Below are positions 9,546 to 18,853 of a DNA stretch of 64,000 bases, piece after piece. Location of the stretch: positions 1,178,001 through 1,242,000 of the forward strand of contig NZ_JBJXCY010000001.1 in assembly GCF_046159835.1 (NCBI RefSeq), in the 5' to 3' direction. Source of the stretch: JACKJK01 sp046159835. Its GTDB lineage: Bacteria > Pseudomonadota > Alphaproteobacteria > Rhizobiales > Tepidamorphaceae. The notes beneath the pieces were generated by a model. That model saw only the letters and a program-made list of their open reading frames with translations, did no database searches and was not told the origin of the DNA. The stretch's first letter is position 1; each line of letters opens with the position of its first letter. A program made the position numbers and the translations under genes.

Positions 9546-12230
9546 ATGGATGTGAACACACAGCCCCCGGCGGCAGGCAGCCGGCCCGGCGGCGAGGTGA
9601 CCGTTCACGGGATTTTCGGCGCGTTGGGACGGCGCAAGTCGTGGGTCATCCTGCCCACGCTGCTGGCGTTCTGCGCGGCAGTCGCGTTCGTTCTCGTCAC
9701 GCCGCCGGCCTACCGGGCGGATACGACCATCATCGTCGAGCCGCAGGAAACCTCGTTCACCCGGCCGCAATCCTCCGGCCAGAACCAGCAGCCCTCCGTC
9801 GACAGGGAAGCGGTAGCGAGCCAGGTGCAGGTCGTGCGCTCCATCGACGTCGCCAACATCGTCATCGACCAACTCAACCTGGATGAGCGCGCCGAGTTCA
9901 ACCCCGCGCTGCGCCCCGCCGGCATCATGTCCATCATCAGCTCGATCCTTGGCGGCGGCAGCAACAAGGATGACGAGCGCAAGGCGGTGCTGCGCGAGTA
10001 TTTCAAGCACCTGTCGGTCTACGCGGTGAACGACACCCGCGTCATTTCCGTCATGTTCTGGTCGCGCGACGATGAACTCGCAGCCGACGCCGCCAACGCG
10101 GTCGCGCAGGCCTATCTCACGGTGCAGCGCGAAAGCACCGCGCAGGCAACCACCGACGCCCGCAGTTGGCTCGAAACCCAGATCACAGACCTGCGCACCC
10201 GTGTTGAAGGGGCCGAGCGGGCCGTTGAAACTTACCGCGCCGAAAAGGGACTTTTCGCGTCAGGCGACAGCCGCGACGAGTCGACGCCGGCCATGTCGCT
10301 GCAGGGACGCCAGCTTTCGGAACTGTCCACGCAGTTGACGCAGGCGCGCGCCCAGCGCTCCGACGCGCAGGCACGTGCACGCATGATCCGTCAGCTGATG
10401 GACAACGGACAGGCGGTCCAGGCGCGTGAAGTATCAGGTTCGGTGCTGATCCAGCGCCTGCAGGAAGAGCGCGTCCGCCGTGCCTCCCAGATCGCGGAAC
10501 TGTCGTCCACGCTGCTGCCCGCGCATCCGCGCATGAAGGAACTGAACGCTCAGCTTCGCAATCTCGACCGCCAGATCGAGGTTGAAGTCGAGAAGATCGT
10601 CGCGGGCCTCGAGAACGATGCCGCGGTCGCGGCAGCCCGCGAGATGCAGATCGAATCCAGCATCGAGGGACTGAAATCCGACGTCGCCGTCGACAATGCC
10701 AGCGAAGTGGAATTGCGCGCGCTGGAGCGTGAAGCCAAGGCGCAGCGTGAACTGCTGGCCGCCTACCTGACACGCTACCGCGAGGCGGCAGCGCGGTCCG
10801 ACAACGAATTCGCGCCAGCCTATGCCCGCATCATTTCACGCGCCACCGTGCCTCTGAAGCCGTATTTCCCCTCAAAGACCGGCATCCCGCTGCTGGCGAC
10901 CATCGCCGCCTTCGTCGTGTCCGCCGGCCTCGTCATCACGCTGGAACTGGCCTCGGCCTATTCCATGGCGCCTGCTGCGCGCAACGAGGACTACTATTAC
11001 GCCGAAATAACGCGCCGCGAACCGGTTGTCGCTGACGCTGCTCCCGCGCCGCGCACCACCTCGCCGTCTGTGGATGCCGTGCCTTCCTTCGATGAGGTCG
11101 AGCCGCCCGCGCCACAGGTGCAGCCGGAACCGGTTTCGGAGGCTCCCGTTGCCGTCGCAGTTGCGACCCCGGTTGCCGCACCGCGCGAAGAGCCGGTCAA
11201 CGCGAGCGAACCCGACGACGCCATCGCCGACGAACCGAAGGTCGAGCCAGAGAGCCAGCCGGAACCCGAAGCCAAGAAGGGCAGGGGGCCGATTGCCGCC
11301 GCCATGCGCCGTGCCGCCTCGCTTCTGACGGCTGGCGCTGCGACTGATGGCGAGACGCAGGAACCGATGCGCAAGGAACCTGTTGTGACTGTGCCGTCCG
11401 CCGCCATCGAGACTGCGGCTGCCGTTGCCGTGCCGCAGGCTGACGCCGAAGACGCAGATGCCGAGGCCGCGCTGGCCGCTGAGCAGGTTGAGAAAGCCAA
11501 AGTGGTCGAAGCGCAGGTCGCCGAGGCGCAAGGCGCCGCCGAACCCGAGCAGCCGGCAACGCAAGACGACGCCGAAACCGAGCGCGCATCCGAAATCGCC
11601 ATCAGCGTTCTGCGCGACGACGTGAACATGGATGATGTGGACGTGGAGGCCGTGGAGGCTGCCGCAGAGCCGCAACCGGGCCTGCGCGCCACCATCATGG
11701 TCATCACCTCGATTGGCGACCAGTCGGTGCCTTTCGCAACCGCCTTGATCCATGCGCGCCAGACCGCGGCGAAGGGCCAGCGGGTCATCGTCATCGATAC
11801 GAGCGAGGGCAATCCATCCGGCGCAGACAAGCTTCGCCGGGCAAGCGGTCCCGGCTATTACGACGTGATCGAAGGCCGTGCCGACCTGGCCGACGTGATG
11901 TTCCGCGATCCCGCCAGTTCTCTTCACGTGATCGGCGCAGGCAGTTCCGAAGCCGCGCCGGACATCGAGGGGCACACCGCCCGCATGACGCTGGATGCGC
12001 TCGCCAAGGCCTATGACCTGGTGGTCGTTGCCGCACCCGCCGTCTATTCCGCAACGCTGGTGCCGTTTGCCGACGAGGTGGCTGTCGTCAGTCCGCCGTC
12101 CGTTCCCGGTGAACTGGCAGAGGAATTCGCGCAGATGCTGGCCGACGTGACGGACGCAACCGTCGACATCGTCGAGCCGGAACCCGAACGCGGCGAAGCG
12201 ACCAGCGATTTCGAGGACAGCGTCGCCTGA
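9546..12230 (+). CDS. Wzc/ExoP-like polysaccharide co-polymerase with degenerate kinase domain
   Basis: Inner-membrane chain-length regulator for exopolysaccharide. The Wzz domain starts near residue 18, with membrane helices at about 32-52 and 448-470 flanking a periplasmic coiled-coil region rich in Arg, Glu and Gln. After the second helix comes a 240-residue Ala/Glu/Pro-rich linker. The C-terminal domain (about 714-894) has the fold pattern of a BY-kinase, but the P-loop position reads TSIGDQSVPFATAL with no Lys-Ser/Thr, the next strand reads VIVIDTSEGNPS, and there is no C-terminal tyrosine cluster. Kinase activity is therefore unlikely. It is divergent from the Wza-like gene. Confidence 0.88.
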   Translation: MDVNTQPPAAGSRPGGEVTVHGIFGALGRRKSWVILPTLLAFCAAVAFVLVTPPAYRADTTIIVEPQETSFTRPQSSGQNQQPSVDREAVASQVQVVRSIDVANIVIDQLNLDERAEFNPALRPAGIMSIISSILGGGSNKDDERKAVLREYFKHLSVYAVNDTRVISVMFWSRDDELAADAANAVAQAYLTVQRESTAQATTDARSWLETQITDLRTRVEGAERAVETYRAEKGLFASGDSRDESTPAMSLQGRQLSELSTQLTQARAQRSDAQARARMIRQLMDNGQAVQAREVSGSVLIQRLQEERVRRASQIAELSSTLLPAHPRMKELNAQLRNLDRQIEVEVEKIVAGLENDAAVAAAREMQIESSIEGLKSDVAVDNASEVELRALEREAKAQRELLAAYLTRYREAAARSDNEFAPAYARIISRATVPLKPYFPSKTGIPLLATIAAFVVSAGLVITLELASAYSMAPAARNEDYYYAEITRREPVVADAAPAPRTTSPSVDAVPSFDEVEPPAPQVQPEPVSEAPVAVAVATPVAAPREEPVNASEPDDAIADEPKVEPESQPEPEAKKGRGPIAAAMRRAASLLTAGAATDGETQEPMRKEPVVTVPSAAIETAAAVAVPQADAEDADAEAALAAEQVEKAKVVEAQVAEAQGAAEPEQPATQDDAETERASEIAISVLRDDVNMDDVDVEAVEAAAEPQPGLRATIMVITSIGDQSVPFATALIHARQTAAKGQRVIVIDTSEGNPSGADKLRRASGPGYYDVIEGRADLADVMFRDPASSLHVIGAGSSEAAPDIEGHTARMTLDALAKAYDLVVVAAPAVYSATLVPFADEVAVVSPPSVPGELAEEFAQMLADVTDATVDIVEPEPERGEATSDFEDSVA

Positions 12231-13511
12231 TCAGGCAGCCTGGCCGGACGCGAACCGCGTCTGCATCCGCTGTATGGCCTGTGTCAGCTTCGGCGAGCGC
12301 TTGATGACGTTCTTCAGACCCAGAATGCCGCGCTGAAGCGGGCCGGCAAGGACCTGTCCGCGTACGGTGAACGCCTGGACACTGTCGAACAGCGGTTCGT
12401 CGTCGTGGCACCAGCGGCGCTTGTACTCGCCTGCGCCGACGCCGAAGTCGATCGCGTCTAGACCGCGCTCGATATAGTGCTCCAGCAACTTGGAAATGAG
12501 GATTTCACCGGGCGATGAATGCGCAAAGCGCGCGGCATCGACCGAGATGAACATGCCCGCCGCGCGGCCATTGCCAACGGCGCAGCCGAAGGTCGCGGCG
12601 ATCTCGTCGCCGGCGCGCAGCGTGAAGATTTCGATACCGTTGTCCCCGTCGGACGGATCCGTCAGGGCGGCCTGCGACAGGAAGTCGATCACGTCCTGGC
12701 GCGAAAACAGCAGCCGGTCGGGGCGATAGATATCAAGCTGGTGCTTGTGGCTGCGCAGCGCGGCAAGGGCCTGCGCGCAGTCCTCCGGGTTGAGAGCGCG
12801 CACGAGGCGAACCTCGCCGTGCTCGTTTTCCAGCTTGCGCAGTTTCTTGCGCATCTTCTTGCGCGAAAACCGGCCGCGAAGCCGTTGCAGCAGCGCTTCG
12901 CTGTCATCCTGCAGTCGAACCGTGTGGCACGGGCTGGCAGACGACGTCGTGCGCAGAGCAATGAGCGGATTGACGAATCCGTTGAAGCGTTCCGGCTGGT
13001 TGTGCAGGACGGCGACATCGGCGCCCGAGGCACGACCGGCGGCATCCATCAGGGCGCGCCAGTCCTTCGGCTTGAGCAGATCGGCGGCGCTGCGCGAATG
13101 AACGCCCATGGCGTAATTGGCATGCTTGCCGCCGAGCCAGCCGAGGCTCGGCATCGCGAAACAGTTGCAAAGGCCCAGTGGCCACACGAAAGCGGCATCG
13201 CCGGCTTCAGTGCGCGCACTGACGATGCGAAGCTGAATGCCTTCGTGCTTGCCCAGCAGCGTGTACCAGGCCTTGAGGAACCGCGGGTGCTGATAGGGCG
13301 TCATGGCGGGATCGGCTGCGGACAGCTCGTCCCAGACGGCGGCGGCACTTTCGAAGCTGTCATGCACGCTGAGCGCCCAAGTGCCCGCGCTGGTCTTCAC
13401 CTGCACGGTGACGGGAAAGCGGTTCGACGCCTTTGCCTCATCGGCAACGCGCGCGCAGTCGTCCGCAGGACACGCGCCGAATTGTTCCGATTGCTGCATT
13501 TGCCACATCAC
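12231..13511 (-). CDS. GNAT/CelD-BcsL-type acyltransferase family protein
   Basis: A protein of about 426 residues with the layout of the CelD/FemAB-like GNAT family found in exopolysaccharide loci. Features are a GWLGGKHANYAMG segment in the first half, a very basic stretch FSRKKMRKKLRKLENEHG, and a C-terminal GNAT-like part with AATFGCAVGNGRAAGMFISV and DFGVGAGEYKRRW. Such proteins are thought to acylate polysaccharide or its precursors, but none of this is proven for this gene. Its stop directly abuts the stop of the Wzc-like gene, so the two are convergent without a gap. Start ATG 13511 or the next Met at 13508. Confidence 0.78.
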   Translation of the reverse strand: MMWQMQQSEQFGACPADDCARVADEAKASNRFPVTVQVKTSAGTWALSVHDSFESAAAVWDELSAADPAMTPYQHPRFLKAWYTLLGKHEGIQLRIVSARTEAGDAAFVWPLGLCNCFAMPSLGWLGGKHANYAMGVHSRSAADLLKPKDWRALMDAAGRASGADVAVLHNQPERFNGFVNPLIALRTTSSASPCHTVRLQDDSEALLQRLRGRFSRKKMRKKLRKLENEHGEVRLVRALNPEDCAQALAALRSHKHQLDIYRPDRLLFSRQDVIDFLSQAALTDPSDGDNGIEIFTLRAGDEIAATFGCAVGNGRAAGMFISVDAARFAHSSPGEILISKLLEHYIERGLDAIDFGVGAGEYKRRWCHDDEPLFDSVQAFTVRGQVLAGPLQRGILGLKNVIKRSPKLTQAIQRMQTRFASGQAA

Positions 13512-13582
13512 GAAGACTTAAGACCCCCTGTTGCGACCGGAATTCAGCCGCATGTATCTGGTTTACCCAATGGAAATCACGA

Positions 13583-14656
13583 ATGGGTTATCAGCTAGAT
13601 CAAATGCGGCGCTTTCGTACCAACATGATTAAGAGCGGCCTTACGGCCCTCGCAGCCACGGGGATGCCCGGCCTCCTGTCGTCAATGACGGCGGGGCGCG
13701 GCGTCATCTTCACGCTGCATCATGTCGTGCATCCCTCCGGCGATGCATTCCAGCCGAACCGGCTTCTGGAGATTTCACCGGACTTCCTGCGCAAGGCGAT
13801 CCTGCGCATCCGGGCGCGCGGCTACGATATCGTTCACCTGGGGGAGGTCGCCGAGCGGCTGAAGGACCCGAAATCCGGGCGCTTCTGCGTGCTGACCTTC
13901 GACGACGGTTACCGCGACAACCTCGAGATTGCATACCCGGTCCTGAAGGAACTGGACTGCCCGTTCACGGTCTACGTGGCGACCTCGATGCCGGACGGGA
14001 CGGCGGAGCTTTGGTGGCGTGTGCTGGAGATCGTCGTTGCCAGCCGGGCGCACCTGGAGTTGAAGCTGAACGGCACGCCGATGGGCTTTCCCTGCGAAAC
14101 CCCCGACGAAAAGTACAAGACCTACGAGGCGATCTACTGGTGGCTGCGCTCGCAGTCGCAGGACGACCAGCGCTCGTTCATCCGCGATCTAGCCATGCTC
14201 CACGATATCGACATGGCCAGCATGGTGCGGCGCATGGCGATGAGCTGGGACGAAGTGTCCGTGCTGGCGCGCGACAGCCTCTGCACCATTGGCGCGCACA
14301 CGGTGAAACATTTCGCGCTGGCTCGCATCGACGCCGACCGCGCCCGCGCCGAGATGCTCAATTCCGCAGATATCCTCGAAAGCTATTTGCCCGAGCGCCC
14401 CAAGCACTTCGCATACCCCTATGGCGATCCGGGGTCTGCGTCCCAGCGCGAGTTCGAGATAGCCCGTGAATGCGGGTTCGAGACGGCCGTCACCACGCGG
14501 CCCGGCGTGCTGTTTACCGAGCACCTCGACCACATGTACGCGCTGCCGCGCATCTCGCTGAACGGTGAATTCCAGGCGAAACGCTATCTCGACGGGTTTC
14601 TGTCCGGCGTGCCGTCGCTCGCCTTCAACAAGGGCCGCAAGCTCAACATCGCCTGA
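13583..14656 (+). CDS. Polysaccharide deacetylase family protein (NodB domain)
   Basis: Carbohydrate esterase family 4 type enzyme that removes N- or O-acetyl groups from polysaccharide. Visible motifs are TFDDGYRD (catalytic and metal Asp), HTVKH (metal His pair) and AYPYGD. The product is about 357 residues and has no clear signal peptide, so it may act on cytoplasmic or membrane-bound precursors. ATG 13583 has GGA eight bases upstream; ATG 13604 and 13625 are alternatives. It is divergent from the acyltransferase, with a 70-base intergenic region that must hold both promoters. An acetyltransferase-like gene beside a deacetylase gene suggests tuning of acyl decoration. Confidence 0.87.
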   Translation: MGYQLDQMRRFRTNMIKSGLTALAATGMPGLLSSMTAGRGVIFTLHHVVHPSGDAFQPNRLLEISPDFLRKAILRIRARGYDIVHLGEVAERLKDPKSGRFCVLTFDDGYRDNLEIAYPVLKELDCPFTVYVATSMPDGTAELWWRVLEIVVASRAHLELKLNGTPMGFPCETPDEKYKTYEAIYWWLRSQSQDDQRSFIRDLAMLHDIDMASMVRRMAMSWDEVSVLARDSLCTIGAHTVKHFALARIDADRARAEMLNSADILESYLPERPKHFAYPYGDPGSASQREFEIARECGFETAVTTRPGVLFTEHLDHMYALPRISLNGEFQAKRYLDGFLSGVPSLAFNKGRKLNIA

Positions 14657-14662
14657 AGCGAC

Positions 14663-14884
14663 TCAGCGGCGCGCCATCCAGCCCAGTATCCAGCGCGTCG
14701 GCGGCAACCACGAAACACCTGCAATCGCGTAGAAGGTCGTCTGCAGCCAGATCGGCTTGTCGACCATCCACGTTGCGACCAGCGCCATGATGAGCAGGCA
14801 ATAGACCGTCAGGTAGACGACGATTCCCAGCACGCCGATCAGCGTGCGCAACTGCGGTCGTGCGGGTTTGGCCTGATCGTCCAT
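14663..14884 (-). CDS. DUF2842 family small membrane protein
   Basis: A protein of about 73 residues with two hydrophobic helices (about residues 15-37 and 46-64) and the ending PPTRWILGWMARR. This matches the small alphaproteobacterial DUF2842 family, often found beside the heme A synthase gene as here. ATG 14884 (MDDQ) is preferred to an upstream Met because a purine-rich stretch GGAGCGAGTGAG precedes it. It is convergent with the deacetylase (six-base gap) and divergent from ctaA. The function is unknown; a link to cytochrome oxidase assembly is only suggested by neighbourhood. Confidence 0.78.
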   Translation of the reverse strand: MDDQAKPARPQLRTLIGVLGIVVYLTVYCLLIMALVATWMVDKPIWLQTTFYAIAGVSWLPPTRWILGWMARR

Positions 14885-15006
14885 CTCACTCGCTCCATGT
14901 GCTGGCTGCGGCAAAGGCGCGCTCGGCGCGATCCGGCTCTTGCCTGTGTTCGGTCATGGCCGTAGTTACCCGCCCATCCTCAGGATTCAAGATACCGGGG
15001 TCGAAA

Positions 15007-16110
15007 ATGACCGTGCAGACGCAAGATGCGAACGTGATGCCCGCAGCCGTCCAGGCCGACATTCCGCCGCGCGCGGTGACCTGGGTGCGCATCTGGCTGC
15101 TCGCGCTGGCCGTCGCGGTTGTTGCAATGGTCATGGTCGGCGGCGCCACGCGGCTGACGGATTCGGGCCTCTCCATAACCGAATGGAAGCCGGTGACCGG
15201 CGCGATCCCTCCGCTGAGCGAGGCGCATTGGCTGGAGGAATTCGAGAAGTACCGCCAGATCCCGGAATACCAACAGATCAACAAAGGCATGAGCCTGTCG
15301 GAATTCAAGTCGATCTACTGGTGGGAGTGGGGCCATCGCTTTCTTGGCCGCCTCGTCGGCGTGCTGTTCCTCGTGCCCTTCGTGATCTTCCTCCTGCGCG
15401 GCTGGCTGACGCGCCGCATGGTAGCGCTGACGTTTGGCGCATTCGTGCTTGGCGGCATTCAGGGCGCGATCGGCTGGTGGATGGTCTCCAGCGGCCTGTC
15501 GGTGCGCACGGACGTCAGCCAGTACCGTCTCGCAGCCCATCTCGGCATGGCGGTCCTCATCTTCGGTTATCTCCTGTGGCTGTCATTGCAGGTCGCCCCG
15601 TCGCGATTGCCCGTGGCTGAGTACGGCAGCGTGAGCTGGCTCGGCAAGTGGCTCGCGCCGATCATCTTCCTGCAGATATTGCTCGGCGCACTCGTCGCGG
15701 GGCTGGATGCGGGCTTGACCTATCCGACGTGGCCGCTGATGGACGGGCGTTTCGTGCCCAACGGGCTCGGAACCATGTCGCCGTTCTGGCTGAACTTCTT
15801 CGAAAACGTCACCACCGTGCAGTTCAACCACCGCATGTTCGCCTACCTGGTGACGGCGCTCATGGTGGCCTACGCGGTGATTTGCTGGCGCAACGCGGAG
15901 AACGCCGAGACACGCAACCGCGCATCGCTGATGCTGGCGGTAACTTTCGTGCAGGTGCTGCTCGGCATCTCGGCACTGCTCTACGGCGTGCCGCTCGACA
16001 TCGCGCTCGCCCACCAGCTTGTCGCCATCATCCTGTTCGGTATCGCGGTGGTGCACGCCGACGCGCTGCACAAGGCGAGGCAGTGGCAGCCGGCCCCATC
16101 GCAATCGTGA
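15007..16110 (+). CDS. ctaA: Heme A synthase, COX15/CtaA type 2
   Basis: Inner-membrane monooxygenase that oxidises the C8 methyl of heme O to a formyl group, giving heme A for aa3-type cytochrome oxidase. About eight membrane helices are visible. Conserved signatures are GGATRLTDSGLSITEWKPV after the first helix, WWEWGHRFLGR with a heme-ligand His, and VQFNHRMFAY and ALAHQL with the later His ligands. 367 residues from ATG 15007, which fits the long alphaproteobacterial/mitochondrial type. The stop overlaps the start of the following methyltransferase by GTGA, so both are coupled. The open frame upstream of 15007 does not look like the family. Confidence 0.95.
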   Translation: MTVQTQDANVMPAAVQADIPPRAVTWVRIWLLALAVAVVAMVMVGGATRLTDSGLSITEWKPVTGAIPPLSEAHWLEEFEKYRQIPEYQQINKGMSLSEFKSIYWWEWGHRFLGRLVGVLFLVPFVIFLLRGWLTRRMVALTFGAFVLGGIQGAIGWWMVSSGLSVRTDVSQYRLAAHLGMAVLIFGYLLWLSLQVAPSRLPVAEYGSVSWLGKWLAPIIFLQILLGALVAGLDAGLTYPTWPLMDGRFVPNGLGTMSPFWLNFFENVTTVQFNHRMFAYLVTALMVAYAVICWRNAENAETRNRASLMLAVTFVQVLLGISALLYGVPLDIALAHQLVAIILFGIAVVHADALHKARQWQPAPSQS

Positions 16111-16823
16111 CGCAGGATTCGTCGGCCAAGTTCGATCAGTCCCGGGCCGGGGAATACGCGCAGCAAAGCCGCATCGGTCTGGCCGGATACGACGCCTGCC
16201 ACGAACTGGCGGCCTGCATGCTGTCCGCCGCCCTCGGAGAAGGACGGAATGCGCAGGTGCTGGTGGTTGGCGCGGGTGGTACTGCGGGCGAGATCATCTG
16301 CGCCTCACGGCTCGAGCCGAACTGGTCGTTCGTCGCAGTCGACCCGTCCGCGCCCATGCTGGACCTCGCATCGGAAACCCTGCATCAGGCTGGCTTGCTG
16401 GACCGGGTGGAGACCGTTTCCGGGTCTGTTTCAGACATCGATCCATCCCGACCGTTCGACGCGGCGATCATGATCGGCGTCCTGCACCACGTGCCGGGCG
16501 ACAAAGCCAAGCGCGATCTGCTCGGGGAGGTCGCGCGGCGATTGAAGCCGGGCGCGCCTTTCGTGGTGGCTGGCAACTACAGGCCTTACGCGTCACAGCC
16601 GCTGTTGATGGCGGCCTGGGCGAACCGCTGGAAGATGCACGGCGCGGACCCCGACGAAGTGCAGGCAAAGATGAGCAAGATCCTGCAGGGCGCGGAACCG
16701 CCTCAATCGGAAGATGCTGTCTTCGCTTTGCTGGAGGATGCGGGCTTTGAAACGCCGGTCCGGTTCTTTGCCAGCCTGTTCTGGGGCGCATGGCTTGCGC
16801 GGCGCGCGCAGACGGGCAGCTGA
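16107..16823 (+). CDS. Class I SAM-dependent methyltransferase
   Basis: A cytoplasmic methyltransferase of about 238 residues with unknown substrate. Motif I is VLVVGAGGTAGEI, the acidic end of strand 2 is FVAVDPSAPML, and motif IV is AAIMIGVLHHVPGD. It starts with GTG 16107, whose last bases form the TGA stop of ctaA, a classic four-base coupling overlap. This frame also runs back through ctaA, but the upstream part is a shadow. The layout KRDLLGEVARRLKPGAPFVV is typical of small-molecule methyltransferases. A strong hairpin terminator follows. Confidence 0.85.
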   Translation: MTQDSSAKFDQSRAGEYAQQSRIGLAGYDACHELAACMLSAALGEGRNAQVLVVGAGGTAGEIICASRLEPNWSFVAVDPSAPMLDLASETLHQAGLLDRVETVSGSVSDIDPSRPFDAAIMIGVLHHVPGDKAKRDLLGEVARRLKPGAPFVVAGNYRPYASQPLLMAAWANRWKMHGADPDEVQAKMSKILQGAEPPQSEDAVFALLEDAGFETPVRFFASLFWGAWLARRAQTGS

Positions 16824-16846
16824 GGCAACCGCACTTGCCAAAACAA

Positions 16847-16876
16847 AAAAGGGCGGCCCGAGAGCCGCCCTTTTGC
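16847..16876. terminator. Bidirectional rho-independent terminator
   Basis: Stem AAAAGGGCGGC / GCCGCCCTTTT with the six-base loop CCGAGA (16858-16863). An A-run lies on the left and a T-run on the right, so it can end both the ctaA-methyltransferase transcript (+) and the metY transcript (-). Confidence 0.9.
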
Positions 16877-16898
16877 GTGTTTAGTGAGACCGTTTCGA

Positions 16899-18185
16899 TC
16901 AGATGCGGTCGAGTGCCTGTTCGAGGTCGGCGATGATGTCGTCCAGGTCCTCGATACCGACCGAAAGCCGCACGACTTCAGGCCCTGCGCCTGCCGTCGT
17001 CTTCTGCTCGTCGGAGAGCTGGCGGTGCGTGGTCGAGGCCGGGTGAATGATGAGGCTGCGCGTGTCGCCGATATTGGCGAGGTGCGAGAACATCTCGACA
17101 TTCGACACCAGCGCGACGCCCGCGTCGTAGCCGCCCTTCAGGCCGAACGTGAAGACTGCGCCAGCGCCTTTCGGGCAGTACTTGGACGCGGCATCCTTGA
17201 ACTTGTCGCCGTCCAGCCCCGCATAGGAGACCCATTCCACCTTGTCGTGGCCCTTGAGGTATTTCGCGACGGCGAGCGCATTGTCGGAGTGCTTCTGCAT
17301 GCGCAGAGGCAGCGTCTCGATGCCGGTCAGGATCATGAAGGCGTTGAACGGGGAGAGCGCCGGGCCCAGATCGCGCAAGCCCAGCACGCGGCAGGCAATC
17401 GCGAAGGCGAAGTTCCCGAACGTCTCGTGCAGCACCATGCCGGAATAAGACGCGCACGGCTGAGACAGGGACGGGTATTTGCCGTCTTCCGACCAGTCGA
17501 AGGTGCCGCCGTCGACGATGAGGCCGCCGATGGAGTTGCCGTGGCCGCCGAGGAACTTGGTTGCCGAATGCACGATGATGTCCGCGCCATGCTCGAACGG
17601 CTTGCACAGGTACGGCGTTGCCATGGTGTTGTCGACGATGAGCGGCACCTTGGCTTCCTTGGCGATCTCGGCGATGGCCGCGATGTCTGTGATCGCGCCG
17701 CCGGGATTTGCGATTGATTCGACGAAGATCGCCTTGGTCTTGTCGCTCACGGCATTCTTGAACGTCGAGATGTCGTTGATATCGGCCCACTTCACGTTCC
17801 AGCCGAACTTCTTGTAGGCCTCGCCGAACTGGTTGATCGATCCGCCGTAGAGCTGCCGGGCGGCGATGAATTCGTCACCTGGCTCCAGCAGCGTGTGAAA
17901 CACGAGATGCTCGGCTGCATGGCCCGAGGCCACAGCCAGCGCCGCCGTGCCGCCTTCCAGCGTCGCGACGCGCTCTTCCAGCACCGCGCAGGTCGGGTTG
18001 CCGATGCGCGTGTAGATGTTGCCGAAAGCCTGCAGGCCGAAGAGCGATGCGGCGTGGTCGACGTCGTCGAACACGAAGGACGTCGTCTGGTAGATCGGCG
18101 TGGCGCGCGCACCCGTGGACGGGTCGGGCTGGGCGCCGGCGTGGATTGCCAGGGTCGAGAAACCCGGCGCGTTGTTGTCGCTCAT
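16899..18185 (-). CDS. metY: O-acetylhomoserine sulfhydrylase
   Basis: PLP enzyme of the Cys/Met metabolism family that makes homocysteine from O-acetylhomoserine and sulfide. The N-terminus STLAIHAGAQPDPSTGARATPIYQT, shown in part here as IHAGAQPDPSTGA, and the PLP-lysine region HSATKFLGGHGN are characteristic, as is the 428-residue length, longer than MetB/MetC. DYIYTRI-type phosphate contacts appear as NIYTRIGNPT. ATG 18185 is preceded by AGGGAGC. It forms a monocistronic unit ended by the hairpin at 16847-16876. I looked for a SAM-II type riboswitch in the 137-base upstream region and did not recognise one. Confidence 0.93.
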   Translation of the reverse strand: MSDNNAPGFSTLAIHAGAQPDPSTGARATPIYQTTSFVFDDVDHAASLFGLQAFGNIYTRIGNPTCAVLEERVATLEGGTAALAVASGHAAEHLVFHTLLEPGDEFIAARQLYGGSINQFGEAYKKFGWNVKWADINDISTFKNAVSDKTKAIFVESIANPGGAITDIAAIAEIAKEAKVPLIVDNTMATPYLCKPFEHGADIIVHSATKFLGGHGNSIGGLIVDGGTFDWSEDGKYPSLSQPCASYSGMVLHETFGNFAFAIACRVLGLRDLGPALSPFNAFMILTGIETLPLRMQKHSDNALAVAKYLKGHDKVEWVSYAGLDGDKFKDAASKYCPKGAGAVFTFGLKGGYDAGVALVSNVEMFSHLANIGDTRSLIIHPASTTHRQLSDEQKTTAGAGPEVVRLSVGIEDLDDIIADLEQALDRI

Positions 18186-18322
18186 GACTTGCTCCCTATC
18201 AGCCGCCGCTGCCGTTGGGGCAGGGCGCAGAACTCATATGGCAGTGCGCAATCGCGGCGCAATGCCCCTGCAATGCACATAGACTCAGCGCATGTGATGC
18301 GAAATTACAAATCGGCGCGGCA

Positions 18323-18847
18323 CTATTTGCGCTCAAGGGTCCGGTGCTGGAACCCGCGCGCGGCAAGTTTGGGCCGCTTGGCCGAGATGGTGCGCGAGTT
18401 GACGCCGACCCAGCCGATCTCGCCGGAAAGGCGACCATACTCGATCTTGGGACAGCGGTTCTGGATGACGCGAATGCCGGCCGCTTCTGCCTTGGCGGCG
18501 GCCTCGTCGTTGCGCACGCCAAGCTGCAGCCAGATCACCTTCGGCAACGGTTCGAGGGCGAGCGACTCGTCGATCACCCCAGCCGCGGCGTCGGAATTGC
18601 GGAACACGTCGACCATGTCGATCGGCGCTGGAACGTCGGCAAGCGAGGCGTAGACCGTCTGCCCGAGGATTTCTTGGCCCGCGAGGCCCGGATTGATCGG
18701 GAAGACCTTGTAGCCCTTGTCGATCAGGTATTTCAGGACAAAGTAGCTCGGCCGGATGTTCTTGGCGCTCGCGCCGACCATCGCGATCGTGCGAACGTCG
18801 TCGAGGATCTGGCGCACGTAGGCGTCATTGTAGGAATCGTGGTTCAT
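18323..18847 (-). CDS. CoA-binding domain protein (YccU-like)
   Basis: A protein of about 174 residues made of a single Rossmann-like CoA-binding domain. TIAMVGASAKNIRPSYFV carries the glycine-rich nucleotide loop and IWLQLGVRNDEAAAKAEAAG the second conserved segment of the YccU-like family. The biochemical role of the family is not established. Six bases separate it from the crotonase-like gene upstream on the same strand, so they are co-transcribed, which fits a link to acyl-CoA metabolism. The C-terminal extension after residue about 145 is basic and variable. Confidence 0.82.
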   Translation of the reverse strand: MNHDSYNDAYVRQILDDVRTIAMVGASAKNIRPSYFVLKYLIDKGYKVFPINPGLAGQEILGQTVYASLADVPAPIDMVDVFRNSDAAAGVIDESLALEPLPKVIWLQLGVRNDEAAAKAEAAGIRVIQNRCPKIEYGRLSGEIGWVGVNSRTISAKRPKLAARGFQHRTLERK

Positions 18848-18853
18848 GCGGGC

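Noticed and set aside
18186..18322. SAM-II or similar riboswitch upstream of metY
   Set aside because: SAM-II is common at this place in alphaproteobacteria, but its conserved core and pseudoknot pattern could not be found by eye in this stretch. A covariance-model search would settle it.
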